A stretch of 13,825 nt of DNA from Bog-756 sp035534835 (lineage in GTDB: Bacteria > Actinomycetota > Acidimicrobiia > Acidimicrobiales > RAAP-2). Below the pieces are notes generated by a model. It was not told the origin of the DNA. It did not search any database and worked only from the letters and a program-made list of their open reading frames with translations. Of this stretch, positions 1 to 7,539 are shown piece by piece. Position 1 is the stretch's first letter, and each line of letters begins with the position of its first letter. The DNA lies in contig DATLRE010000032.1 in NCBI GenBank assembly GCA_035534835.1, positions 1-13,825 of the forward strand, in the 5' to 3' direction. Position numbers and translations under genes: made by a program.

Positions 1-686
1 GGACGGCCGGTCCGGGCGGCCAGGTAGGCGGCCCCGCCCCGGAACTGCTGGGCCCATCCGTCCGGCGACCGCCCGCCTTCGGGGAAGATCACCAGGTTCC
101 AGTCGTCGGCCAGCAGCTCGGCGGCCAGGTCGGCCGAACGCCGGTTCACCTTGGTCCGTTCGATGGGGATGGCTCCCAGCAGGAACGAGAATGCGTCGGC
201 CTTCCACCGCCGGTCGAAGAAGTAGTCGGCTGCCGCCGCCACCACGGTGCGGTGCCGGAACCGGAGCGGCAGGCAGGCGAGTAGGAGCGGGGTGTCGATG
301 TGGCTGGCGTGGTTGGCGGCGAAGATGACCGGGGACCCGAGGTCGGCCAGGTACTCGTCGCCGCGCAGCTGGGGCTGGGCCACCACCCGGGCCAGGGGCC
401 GGGTCACGTTGTCGAGCACCATCGCACGGGCGAGCCGCACTGGGTACCGCCGCGACCAGGCGGTGTCGTAGTGGACGCCGAGGTCGGGTTCGGGCGCCGG
501 GCGCGACACCGATCCGGGCCAGGTGGGGGCGGCGAGCGGGAACGTGCCGCGCCCGGCCCGCGCCAGGAGCGCTGCGGGACCCAGGCGCGGGCGCGCGCCG
601 CCGGCCCCGTCGTCACCGAGGGCGGCGTCGGTGCGCACGGCCCGGCGCGACCGCAGGGTCCGGGAGGAGTCGCGTCGGCCGTTCAC
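1..686 (-). CDS. PlsC-family acyltransferase (lysophospholipid acyltransferase-like), 3' end beyond window
   Basis: I translated this open frame by hand; about 228 residues are visible. Seen: the acyltransferase motif HASHID (H-x4-D, H126 and D131), the block GAIPIERT near residues 171-178, and FPEGGRS at 201-207, in the order and spacing of the PlsC/AGPAT family. The family transfers an acyl chain from acyl-CoA or acyl-ACP to a glycerolipid or other hydroxyl acceptor at the membrane. The first ~70 residues are rich in Ala, Gly, Pro and Arg and probably disordered. The start chosen is a GTG whose last two bases form the TGA of the upstream LarA-like gene (GTGA overlap), which implies translational coupling. 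It is the last visible gene of the four-gene operon. The acceptor cannot be inferred. The C-terminus lies beyond the left edge. Confidence 0.88.
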   Translation of the reverse strand, partial: MNGRRDSSRTLRSRRAVRTDAALGDDGAGGARPRLGPAALLARAGRGTFPLAAPTWPGSVSRPAPEPDLGVHYDTAWSRRYPVRLARAMVLDNVTRPLARVVAQPQLRGDEYLADLGSPVIFAANHASHIDTPLLLACLPLRFRHRTVVAAAADYFFDRRWKADAFSFLLGAIPIERTKVNRRSADLAAELLADDWNLVIFPEGGRSPDGWAQQFRGGAAYLAARTGR

Positions 687-2272
687 TGCACGTCGGCCAT
701 CAGGATCGGCGGCGCGTGGAGGTGGGTGAGCGTGGGGGAGGTGCCGACGACGTCGCGGGCCATCTCGAGCGCGTCGGCCAGGGTGGAGGCGGCCCGGAAG
801 CCGAGCCGGTGCACGGCCTTCGGGTCGCCGCCCACGATGACCACCGCTCCCAGGTGCTCGAGGGCGTGGGCGCACCAGTACCACATGTAGAACGGATGGA
901 CCCCGTGGTAGGCATGGCCGGTCCGGTACAGGTGGACGTACCACGGATCGGTGGCGAACCCGTGTTCGAACTGCTCCGACATCACGTTCGGATCGGTGGT
1001 CTCGCTGAGGACCTGCTCGAAGAAGTCGATGTAGCTCGGGTGGTGGACGGGGTGGAACTCCCACGGGGTGGGGTGGGTCATGATCAGTACACCGCCCTCG
1101 CGCACGAGGGGCCTGCCCCGGTAGAGGTTGAAGAAGTACCCGAGGCCGAGACAGGCCACCAGGATGGGGTTCAGGATCGAGTTCACGTTGTACGGGCTGA
1201 TGTAGGGCAGTCCCATGGTCAAGATGTCGGTCTGCCCTTCGACGACGACACCCTGCTGCTCCCACACGTTGGCCGTGGTGACGGCGTGGACGGCCTCGAC
1301 CTCGCCGGCCTGCACCGACGTCATCCGGTGGGGCGCCCGGACCGAGTGGAAGACCTGCCGTGCGTACCGGGCCGGTACGCGGTTCAGGGCCGCGGACGCT
1401 CCGAGGTAGGCGAGGCGGTCCTTCGCCTTCCACTCCCATTCGCGCTTCTGCAGGAACGTGAAGGCGTCGGGGAACGTGTCGTTGTTGAGGGTGGTCTCGA
1501 TCTGGAAGACCTTCACCCCGGCGTCGCGGATCAGCCGGCCCATGCGCCAGTTGGCGGTGTGCAGCTCGGACCGGTGCTGGTCCATGAACGACTTCGACTT
1601 CCGCATGGTGGCGGGGTTGTGGTGGTGGCGCAGGCTCCGGTAGCTGGCCAGGCCGGTGGCGACGCTCTTGTGGCCACCGTCCATTGCCACCAGGTTGATG
1701 TTCACGTAGACCAGCAGGTCGGACTCGGCGGCGCGCCGGTTGATCTCCACGTCCTCGTCGTGGTCGGTCGTGCCCAGGTGGACGAGGTTCCCGGGGTCCT
1801 CGGCGTCGTGCTGGGTCAGCAGGCCGTTCGGGGCGAACGCGTCGTAGACGCGGTCGCCGATGGCATGGCGGAGTTCGGGCTCGGTCATCCGACGGTGCAG
1901 GGCCAGTGCCACGATCAGCTCCACGTCGTCCACGCCCGCGTCGGCGGCCAGGTCGAGGACCTGCTCGATCACCAACTGGCGGATGTCGGGGCGTTCCATG
2001 GGCGGCAGCGGCAACGAGATGTCGTCGAAGGCGATGGTGAGCCGCATCCCCGGGAACAGCAGGGCGGGCAGTGGTTCCTGGTCCCCCTCGGGGTGCGTGA
2101 GGGCGTGGCGGATGGCGGCCTGGGGATCCGACAGCGCCTCCATCGGCTCGGGCGCGTAGACGACCCGGCTTCCCTCGGGCAACGTCTCGAGCGAGAACCG
2201 CTCCCCGTGCCAGAAGAGGGTGGGGGGCGTCGAGCTGTCGACGTCGAGCACGAAACCGGGCCTGGGGCTCAT
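683..2272 (-). CDS. LarA-like (DUF2088) protein, divergent nickel-pincer enzyme homologue
   Basis: 529 residues, somewhat longer than lactate racemase LarA (about 425). Seen: HRRMTEPEL (H126), matching the LarA HRxxTxxEL motif; GGHKSVATG with K202 at the place of the lysine that carries the nickel-pincer nucleotide; and H218, 16 residues after that lysine, as for the nickel-binding histidine of LarA. Two lactate racemase features differ: the DxTRP motif reads DISLP (L87 where Arg binds the substrate carboxylate), and no His lies ~10 residues before the lysine. So the cofactor site looks kept while the substrate site has changed. The residue mapping relies on remembered LarA numbering. A Shine-Dalgarno AAAGGA lies 8 nt before the ATG, which overlaps the ADH stop (ATGA). 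No larB, larC or larE is visible. A hydroxy-acid racemase, epimerase or other hydride-transfer enzyme is possible; lactate racemase is unlikely. Confidence 0.85.
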   Translation of the reverse strand: MSPRPGFVLDVDSSTPPTLFWHGERFSLETLPEGSRVVYAPEPMEALSDPQAAIRHALTHPEGDQEPLPALLFPGMRLTIAFDDISLPLPPMERPDIRQLVIEQVLDLAADAGVDDVELIVALALHRRMTEPELRHAIGDRVYDAFAPNGLLTQHDAEDPGNLVHLGTTDHDEDVEINRRAAESDLLVYVNINLVAMDGGHKSVATGLASYRSLRHHHNPATMRKSKSFMDQHRSELHTANWRMGRLIRDAGVKVFQIETTLNNDTFPDAFTFLQKREWEWKAKDRLAYLGASAALNRVPARYARQVFHSVRAPHRMTSVQAGEVEAVHAVTTANVWEQQGVVVEGQTDILTMGLPYISPYNVNSILNPILVACLGLGYFFNLYRGRPLVREGGVLIMTHPTPWEFHPVHHPSYIDFFEQVLSETTDPNVMSEQFEHGFATDPWYVHLYRTGHAYHGVHPFYMWYWCAHALEHLGAVVIVGGDPKAVHRLGFRAASTLADALEMARDVVGTSPTLTHLHAPPILMADVQ

Positions 2273-3507
2273 CGGGTGCGTCCTTTCGGGTTGCGGAGGT
2301 CGAAGGCCACCTTCACCGCACCCCGGCGGCCGGCTGCCCCGGCGTGGGCCAGGGCCTCCTCGTAGCGCTCGAGCGGGTAGAGGGCCGACACCAGGCGCCC
2401 GAGGCCGGCCGTGCCGACCAGGTCGATGGCGAGCTCGAAGCTGCGCCGGTCCGGGACGCCCGGGTCGGGAGTCGACTCGTTGCCATAGGCGTAGGCGCCG
2501 ACCAGGGTCAGCTCGCGGTGCCACAGCGGGGCGAGGTCGACGGTCACCTTGCCGGGCATGCCGACCAGGACCACCCTGCCCCGGGCGCGCACCAGCGACA
2601 GCGACTCGGTGAGGGAGGCGGCGGATCCCACGCAGTCGAACACCACGTCGGCGCCCTCGGTGAGGCGTCCACCGAGCACGAGCGACCCGGCCGCCCGGCG
2701 CACGGCGCGGGCCAGCTGGTCGGGTGGGACGACCCGGTCGGCGCCGAGCGAGGTGGCCAGGTCGCGCTGGCGGGGGTGCTTGGCCCCCACCACCACGGTG
2801 CACGGTGTGCGCGGGCGGACCACGCCGTCGAGGGCGGCGACGGTGGTGAGTCCGAGGGTGCCGGCACCCACCACCGCGACCAGGTCCCCGTCGGAGATGT
2901 CGGCCGACAGCGCGGCGTGGACGGCGCAGGCCGTCGGCTCGATCATCACGGCGTCCCGGTCGTCCAGCGCATCCGGTACGGCGTGGAGCTGGCTGGTGTG
3001 GGCCATGAGCGGTGCCGTCGACCAGCCGCCGCCCGTGTCGGTGCAGAATCCGGTCTGGAGCCCCGGAGCCAGCGCGCCCGTGGCGAGGTTGCCGCACAGG
3101 CCGGTGTGACCCGAGCCGCACCGGACGCAGACCGGGTGGATGTGGCGGGGGGCGCAGCCGAGCACCGGTTCGATCACGGCCCGGGTGCCGGGCGCGAGCG
3201 TGCGGCCGGTGTGGTCGGCGCCCCCGTCCTCCAGGACGCCCACCACTTCGTGGCCGGGGACGAACGGGAACGACACCAGGTCCTCGAAGTACCGCGACGT
3301 GCGGCCGTCGAGGGTGGCGAGGTCGGACCCGCAGATTCCCGACAGCAGCGGACGGAGCGGGAACCAGTCGTGGCCGGGGCGATCGGGGGCCACCGCGTCG
3401 AGCAGCTGGAGCGGGCCGATGCCTGCGCCCCGGCCAGAGCCCAGGAGCGACACCACCCGAGCGGCCGCGAACCGCGGCACGTTCCGCTCCACCACGAGCG
3501 CCTTCAC
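2269..3507 (-). CDS. Zinc-dependent medium-chain alcohol dehydrogenase
   Basis: 412 residues from a GTG start. Seen: catalytic zinc ligands C59 (GICGSD), H86-E87 (PGHEVVG) and E190 (IEPTA); a structural-zinc lobe with C118, C127, C130 and C138; and the nucleotide-binding loop GAGTLGL at 214-220. After the second strand (VVVGAKHPRQ) the usual Asp/Glu that selects NAD is absent and basic residues follow, which hints at NADP(H). The family interconverts alcohols and aldehydes or ketones in the cytosol. Its place directly after a fatty acyl reductase suggests it acts on a long-chain or lipid-linked alcohol or aldehyde. The GTG start overlaps the TGA of the upstream gene (GTGA) and its own TGA overlaps the next ATG. 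The first cysteine spacing of the structural lobe is longer than usual (C-x8-C). Confidence 0.9.
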   Translation of the reverse strand: MKALVVERNVPRFAAARVVSLLGSGRGAGIGPLQLLDAVAPDRPGHDWFPLRPLLSGICGSDLATLDGRTSRYFEDLVSFPFVPGHEVVGVLEDGGADHTGRTLAPGTRAVIEPVLGCAPRHIHPVCVRCGSGHTGLCGNLATGALAPGLQTGFCTDTGGGWSTAPLMAHTSQLHAVPDALDDRDAVMIEPTACAVHAALSADISDGDLVAVVGAGTLGLTTVAALDGVVRPRTPCTVVVGAKHPRQRDLATSLGADRVVPPDQLARAVRRAAGSLVLGGRLTEGADVVFDCVGSAASLTESLSLVRARGRVVLVGMPGKVTVDLAPLWHRELTLVGAYAYGNESTPDPGVPDRRSFELAIDLVGTAGLGRLVSALYPLERYEEALAHAGAAGRRGAVKVAFDLRNPKGRTR

Positions 3508-5960
3508 CGCGTGCCGCCCGAGGTGCGCCGGACCTGGCCGGCGCGTGCCGCCTGGCTGGTGCGGCCCCGTGCCGCCGCGCCGCGCCGGTCCAACGGTCCG
3601 AGGGGGAGCAGGGGCCGGGCGCCGCCGTCGGCCGTGTGCCAGGTCTCCACGTGCCAGCCGCGTCGCCGGGCGATGGCGGCCAGCTTGGCCTCGGGGTTGA
3701 CGGCCACCGGGAAGCCGACGGCCTCGAGCATGGGCAGGTCGCTGGCCGAGTCGGCGTAGGCCATGGACTCCTCGAGCCGGAGACCCTCGGCCTCGGCGTA
3801 GTCGGCCAGCACCAGGGCCCGGGCCTCGCCGATGGGCGGGAGGAGGTCGAGGCGTCCGGTGAAGCAGCCGTGCTCCTCGCCCAGGCGGGCGCAGACGATC
3901 TCGTCGAACAGCGGACGGAACGGCTCGACCACGAAGTCGAGGGCGCCGGTGATGAGGATGGTGCGGTGGCCGAGCGCTTGGTGGGCCCGGACCCGTGCGA
4001 TCCCGGCCGGGAACGACTTGGCCAGCAGGAGATGGTGGAACAGGTCCCACCCGTCGTCGCGCAGCCGGTCCACCGGGGCGCCGTCGTAGCGGCGGTAGAA
4101 GGAGCGCAGGAAGTCGCCCCGATCGCGCCGGTCGAGGGCCAGCAGCGCCGGCGCCTCGGCGACCAGGTCGGCCACGAAGGCGGCCCGTTCGCCGGCCGGC
4201 AGGTGGCGCGAGGCCAGCCAGGCGTAGGAGTCGACCACGTTGGAGGCGATGAGCGTGTTCTCGAGGTCGAAGGCCGCCAGGTGGCGCTCGGGGGAGAGGA
4301 TGTTCTTCCGCGCCCGGTCGGCGCGGTTGGTCTTGACCGACTTGCCCGGTGACGTGCGCACCCGGGCGTGCTCGATGATCGAGGGGAGGTGGATCTCGTT
4401 GACGTAGGTGGCCCAGTCGACGGCTGCGGGGTCGAGGCAGAAGGTGGCCCGGTCGTCCTCGTCCATGCGGTCCCACAGGGCGAGGAGCCGGTCGACGCGG
4501 TAGAGGGCGTCGGTCTCGGTGTAGGCGCCGTAGAGCTCCACGTAGCCGAGTGCCCGGTCGGCGAGCAGGTGCTGCTCCTCGAGGGCGGCCATCCACTCGG
4601 CCTGCTTGCCCCGGATGGGGAGCGACCCGACCACCCGCTCGGCCAGCGACATGGCCTTCGAGGCCCGGGTGAGCTGGCGCTGGACCCGGCCCCGCCCGGG
4701 GAAGGACCACTCCGGAACCACGATGGGCTGGCCGTCCTGGTCGTAGAGGGGGTGTTCGGTGAACCACGCCGTCACCAGCTCGACCAGGCGGCCGTAGCGG
4801 AACGGATTCCGCACCCCGGAGGCGACGTGGTACACGGACGGGCCGGCGTAGGCGTCGTCCGGATCGTCCGAGTCGGCGTGCAGCAGGGCCTCGCCGGACA
4901 CGGCGACGATGGCGGCGACCACGAGGTCGACGGGGATCACGTCGGTGACGCCCTCGGGCACCCCCGGAAACTCCCGGAGCAGCCCGCGGGCATAGGAGAT
5001 GATGATCGGCTCGGCCATGCGGAACCCGCGGATCCAGCCGGGCCGCGGCTCGGCCAGGGCCGACTCGATGATCGAGGGGCGGATGACGGTGATCGGGACG
5101 GTGTCGCCGTACTGGGCGACCAGCGCCCGCTCGCCTAGCGCCTTCGTGTACGGATAGGCGTCCGGCCAGCCCAGCGACTGGGCCCGTGCCTGGCCGATCG
5201 AGACCATCTGCTTCTTGACCCAGTCCTCGCGCAACCGCTCGGCCCGCTCCGCCAGCAGGTGCAGCCCGGCGCCTCCGAGCTCCTCCCGGGCCGCCTTGTG
5301 GAACTGCGCCAGTCGCTCGGGCCGGCGGGACTCCGCCTCGCTGTCGCCGCGCTGGCGCCGGGCGGCGGCGACCTCGTGGCGCCAGTCGACCTCCACGGTG
5401 AACGGGTTGGCGTCGAGCAGCTCCTCCTTCGCCTCGCCCTGGTGGGTGCTGGCCACGTAGGCGGTCGACACCGGCACGAAGTGGACCGGCCCGCGGCGAC
5501 CCTCGGCCACGGCGAGCTCGCGTGCGGCGACGAATGCGGCGGCCACCCGAGAGGGTCCGAGGAGGTTGACCTCGACGGCGGCGTCGAGCGGGGAGTCGAA
5601 GCTGACGGAGGCGGCCGAGTGCACGACGACGTCGCAGTGCGACAGCGCCTCGATGCCGGCAGCGTCCATGCCCAGCCCGTCGGTGGCGACGTCACCGGCC
5701 ACCGCGGTGACCCGGGCGGCCATCTCCTCGTCGAACCGATCACCCAGCTCGTCACGCAGGCGGTCGAAGCAGTCGTTCCTCAGGATCTCCTTGGCGGCCC
5801 GCTGCATCGGCGTGGCCCGGCGACCGGGGCGGATGAGCAGGACGACCTGGCTGTCGGGGACGCTGCGCAGGATGCGCTCGACCAGTGCGGTCCCGAGGAA
5901 CCCGGTGGCTCCGGTGATGAAGAAGCGCCTGCCGGCGAGGGCGTCGCGGACGCGGGTCAC
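3504..5960 (-). CDS. Fatty acyl-CoA reductase-like SDR fused to HAD-IB phosphatase-like domain
   Basis: 818 residues, two domains. The N-terminal part is an extended SDR of the fatty acyl reductase / male-sterility type: nucleotide loop GATGFLGT (17-24), catalytic Y269-x3-K273 (YPYTK), and a C-terminal segment to about residue 535 ending in a VDWATYVNEIHLPSI-like stretch typical of these reductases. Family role: NAD(P)H reduction of a fatty acyl thioester to aldehyde or alcohol. From about 560 there is a HAD-IB domain: motif I FDLENTL (D565, E567, T569), motif II T671 and motif III YADSASD (D737, D741). Motif I has Glu where most HAD phosphatases have the second Asp, so phosphatase activity is uncertain. 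GTG start; the glycine loop begins 16 residues in, as expected. It is the first gene of the operon, facing the TetR gene across a palindrome. The tail after 780 is Arg/Ala/Gly-rich. Confidence 0.9.
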   Translation of the reverse strand: MTRVRDALAGRRFFITGATGFLGTALVERILRSVPDSQVVLLIRPGRRATPMQRAAKEILRNDCFDRLRDELGDRFDEEMAARVTAVAGDVATDGLGMDAAGIEALSHCDVVVHSAASVSFDSPLDAAVEVNLLGPSRVAAAFVAARELAVAEGRRGPVHFVPVSTAYVASTHQGEAKEELLDANPFTVEVDWRHEVAAARRQRGDSEAESRRPERLAQFHKAAREELGGAGLHLLAERAERLREDWVKKQMVSIGQARAQSLGWPDAYPYTKALGERALVAQYGDTVPITVIRPSIIESALAEPRPGWIRGFRMAEPIIISYARGLLREFPGVPEGVTDVIPVDLVVAAIVAVSGEALLHADSDDPDDAYAGPSVYHVASGVRNPFRYGRLVELVTAWFTEHPLYDQDGQPIVVPEWSFPGRGRVQRQLTRASKAMSLAERVVGSLPIRGKQAEWMAALEEQHLLADRALGYVELYGAYTETDALYRVDRLLALWDRMDEDDRATFCLDPAAVDWATYVNEIHLPSIIEHARVRTSPGKSVKTNRADRARKNILSPERHLAAFDLENTLIASNVVDSYAWLASRHLPAGERAAFVADLVAEAPALLALDRRDRGDFLRSFYRRYDGAPVDRLRDDGWDLFHHLLLAKSFPAGIARVRAHQALGHRTILITGALDFVVEPFRPLFDEIVCARLGEEHGCFTGRLDLLPPIGEARALVLADYAEAEGLRLEESMAYADSASDLPMLEAVGFPVAVNPEAKLAAIARRRGWHVETWHTADGGARPLLPLGPLDRRGAAARGRTSQAARAGQVRRTSGGTR

Positions 5961-5970
5961 CCGATCTGTC

Positions 5971-5982
5971 TACCATATGGTA
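5971..5982. promoter_or_regulatory. Palindromic operator candidate with overlapping divergent -10 elements
   Basis: TACCATATGGTA is a perfect 12-bp palindrome between the divergent lipid operon (start 5960, minus) and the TetR gene. By symmetry TACCAT, a fair actinobacterial -10 (TAnnnT), reads outward on both strands. On the minus strand CTGGCA lies 17 nt upstream of it as a weak -35. On the plus strand the TACCAT ends 7 nt before a GTG at 5984, which would allow a leaderless message. TetR proteins usually bind such palindromes next to their own gene, so autoregulation plus control of the operon is the simplest reading. Binding is inferred. Confidence 0.6.
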
Positions 5983-5998
5983 AGTGACCGGGTCGACC

Positions 5999-6742
5999 AT
6001 GCCAGCGGGGGAGCCGAGGGATGCGCCGAGGGCGCAGCCCTCGGCGCATCCGGCATCGGGCGGGGGCGGGCGCCGGACGGCCAAGCCGGCGGCGCGTGAC
6101 CGCAGTCGACCGCGTCCCGTGCCCGAGGGCGGGCGCACCGACGCCGAGGGTGCCACCACGTCGGAGCGGATCCTCGACGCCGCGCTCGTCTCCTTCGCCA
6201 CCCGGGGCTACGAGGCGTCGTCGCTCGACGCCCTGGCCGTCGGGCTCGACATCCGCAAGCAGACGATCCTCTACTGGTTCCCGAGCAAGGAGGTGCTCCT
6301 CGAGGCCGTCATCGACCGCAGTGCCGTCGAGCTGTCGGCCGCCCTCGAGGCCTCGCTGGCCACCGCCGGCAGCGGTTGGGCCCGGGTCGAGGCCGTGGTG
6401 CGGTCGGTGTTCCGGCTGGCCGCCCGCCGGCCCGAGCTGCTCGGCCTGGTGCGGGAGATGGGTCGGCTCGGCACCCCGGCGGCGACGCGGCTCGTGACCG
6501 CCCTCGAGCCGCTCCTGCAGCGGGCCACCGGGTTCCTCGAGGCCGAGATGGACGCCGGACACATGAAGCGCCACGAGCCGCGGCTGCTGCTGTTGGCCAT
6601 CTACTCCACGGTGATCGGGATGCTGACCGAGGTCGAGGTGCTGCGCGCCTTCGGCGAAGAGCCGACGGCCCGTTCGTTGGTCCGCCGTCGCGGCGAGATC
6701 CTGGAGCTGCTGCGGGCCGCGCTCGTGACCGACGGGGACTGA
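5999..6742 (+). CDS. TetR-family transcriptional regulator
   Basis: 247 residues from the ATG used here. Seen: a TetR_N helix-turn-helix at about residues 55-101 (SERILDAALVSFATRGYEA, then IRKQTILYWFPSKEVLLEAV), followed by an all-helical ligand-binding region. Divergent from the lipid operon and beside a 12-bp palindrome, so it probably represses that operon and itself, released by a lipid-like ligand (inference). The start is uncertain. GTG 5984 is in frame and could be leaderless; ATG 5999 is used here; GTG 6119 would give 207 residues, the usual TetR size. The first 40 residues are low-complexity Pro/Arg/Gly/Ala, their codons end in A/T more often than later ones (about 8 of 44 against 1 of 27), and they contain a perfect 15-bp hairpin. 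All of this favours the shorter form. No convincing Shine-Dalgarno precedes any of the three. Confidence 0.85.
   Translation: MPAGEPRDAPRAQPSAHPASGGGGRRTAKPAARDRSRPRPVPEGGRTDAEGATTSERILDAALVSFATRGYEASSLDALAVGLDIRKQTILYWFPSKEVLLEAVIDRSAVELSAALEASLATAGSGWARVEAVVRSVFRLAARRPELLGLVREMGRLGTPAATRLVTALEPLLQRATGFLEAEMDAGHMKRHEPRLLLLAIYSTVIGMLTEVEVLRAFGEEPTARSLVRRRGEILELLRAALVTDGD
6019..6051. repeat. Perfect 15-bp inverted repeat with 3-nt loop in TetR leader / early coding region
   Basis: Left arm 6019-6033 (GGATGCGCCGAGGGC), loop GCA, right arm 6037-6051, with no mismatch. In RNA this would be a very stable hairpin. If TetR starts at 5984 or 5999 the hairpin lies inside codons 7-18; if it starts at GTG 6119 it lies in the 5' leader. 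No T-run follows on either strand, so a standard intrinsic terminator is not shown. It could lower translation, attenuate transcription or be a second protein-binding site. Confidence 0.7.
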
Positions 6743-6764
6743 AGGGACGGCGGGCGGGACCCGT

Positions 6765-6784
6765 CCGGACCACGGGAGGTCCGG
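6765..6784. terminator. Hairpin between convergent genes, possible bidirectional terminator
   Basis: CCGGACC, loop ACGGGA, GGTCCGG: a 7-bp perfect stem that two G-T wobbles could lengthen. It sits in the 57-bp gap between the TetR stop (6742) and the stop of the minus-strand membrane protein (6800). There is no T-tract, which is common for GC-rich actinobacteria. Confidence 0.45.
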
Positions 6785-6799
6785 GTCGGGCCGGTCGGC

Positions 6800-7534
6800 T
6801 CAGTCGGAGGCCTTGGCCGCCCGGCGCTCCCGCCACGACGGCTTGGGAGGGGGGACCGGCCGGGGTGCCGGCTTTTTCGGCGTGTAGCGCTTGTTGCCCT
6901 CGGGCCCCGCAGGGGTCTTCTTGCGCGCCGCGCTCCGGGCCTCGGCCGCGGACTTGCCGGAGGAGGCCGCCGCCCGGGGGGTCCGGGCGGTGCCCGACGC
7001 ACCGTCGGCGCGCTCGGCCCGCAACTTCGCCGTCGCCTCCTTCTGGACCCTGTACGAGCGGTAGAGGAGCCAGCCGGCGAGCACCAGGAAGGGAAACCCG
7101 GCGATCAGTGCCGAGCTCTGGAAGCCGAGGAAGGTGAAGAGGGCGACGAAGCCCACCAGGGCACGCCGCCCGATCCAGGTCGTCACGGCGAGCAGCACGC
7201 CGCTCACCACGCCCACGATGAGCGCCGTGGTGGGGGAGAACTGGCCCTTGGCGGGGTGGTAGTTCTTCTGGGTCGTCTCGCCCACGTAGATCAGCACGGA
7301 GAAGGCCACCGCGACGGCAGCTCCCACGTAGCAGTAGAGGCGCTCGCGTCCGTCGAGGCGGTCGACCGACCACTTGGTGGACCTGCTCCCCTGCCCGGTC
7401 GAGGACTTCGTGGCCGGCTTGGGAGCCAGCATGCGCTCGAGGCGGGCCATGCGACCCTCGGGGGCGGGCACACCCGTGTCGCCGTCGCCGACCTCCTCCT
7501 CGTCCGTGCCGTCGTCGTCGGTCCGTTCTGCCAT
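6800..7534 (-). CDS. Predicted four-helix membrane protein with charged tails, function unknown
   Basis: 244 residues; not recognised as a named family. Seen: an acidic N-terminus (Asp/Glu-rich, residues 5-20); a Lys/Ser linker; four hydrophobic segments near 66-85, 103-121, 124-140 and 142-158; and a long basic, Ala/Pro-rich C-terminal tail (165-244) ending in Lys/Arg-rich runs. The tail probably lies in the cytosol under the positive-inside rule. It starts 5 nt after the stop of the VOC gene, so the two are likely one transcript, but this gives no clear function. No strong Shine-Dalgarno is seen. Its 3' end converges on the TetR gene. Confidence 0.8.
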   Translation of the reverse strand: MAERTDDDGTDEEEVGDGDTGVPAPEGRMARLERMLAPKPATKSSTGQGSRSTKWSVDRLDGRERLYCYVGAAVAVAFSVLIYVGETTQKNYHPAKGQFSPTTALIVGVVSGVLLAVTTWIGRRALVGFVALFTFLGFQSSALIAGFPFLVLAGWLLYRSYRVQKEATAKLRAERADGASGTARTPRAAASSGKSAAEARSAARKKTPAGPEGNKRYTPKKPAPRPVPPPKPSWRERRAAKASD

Positions 7535-7539
7535 CGCGC

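Noticed and set aside
683..2272. Naming the LarA-like gene larA / lactate racemase
   Set aside because: The substrate-binding Arg and one catalytic His appear missing, and no larB/C/E is nearby.
716..2365. Long plus-strand open frame (549 codons) opposite the LarA-like gene
   Set aside because: Val/Gly/His/Asp-rich antisense shadow typical of GC-rich genes; the minus strand has clear LarA motifs.
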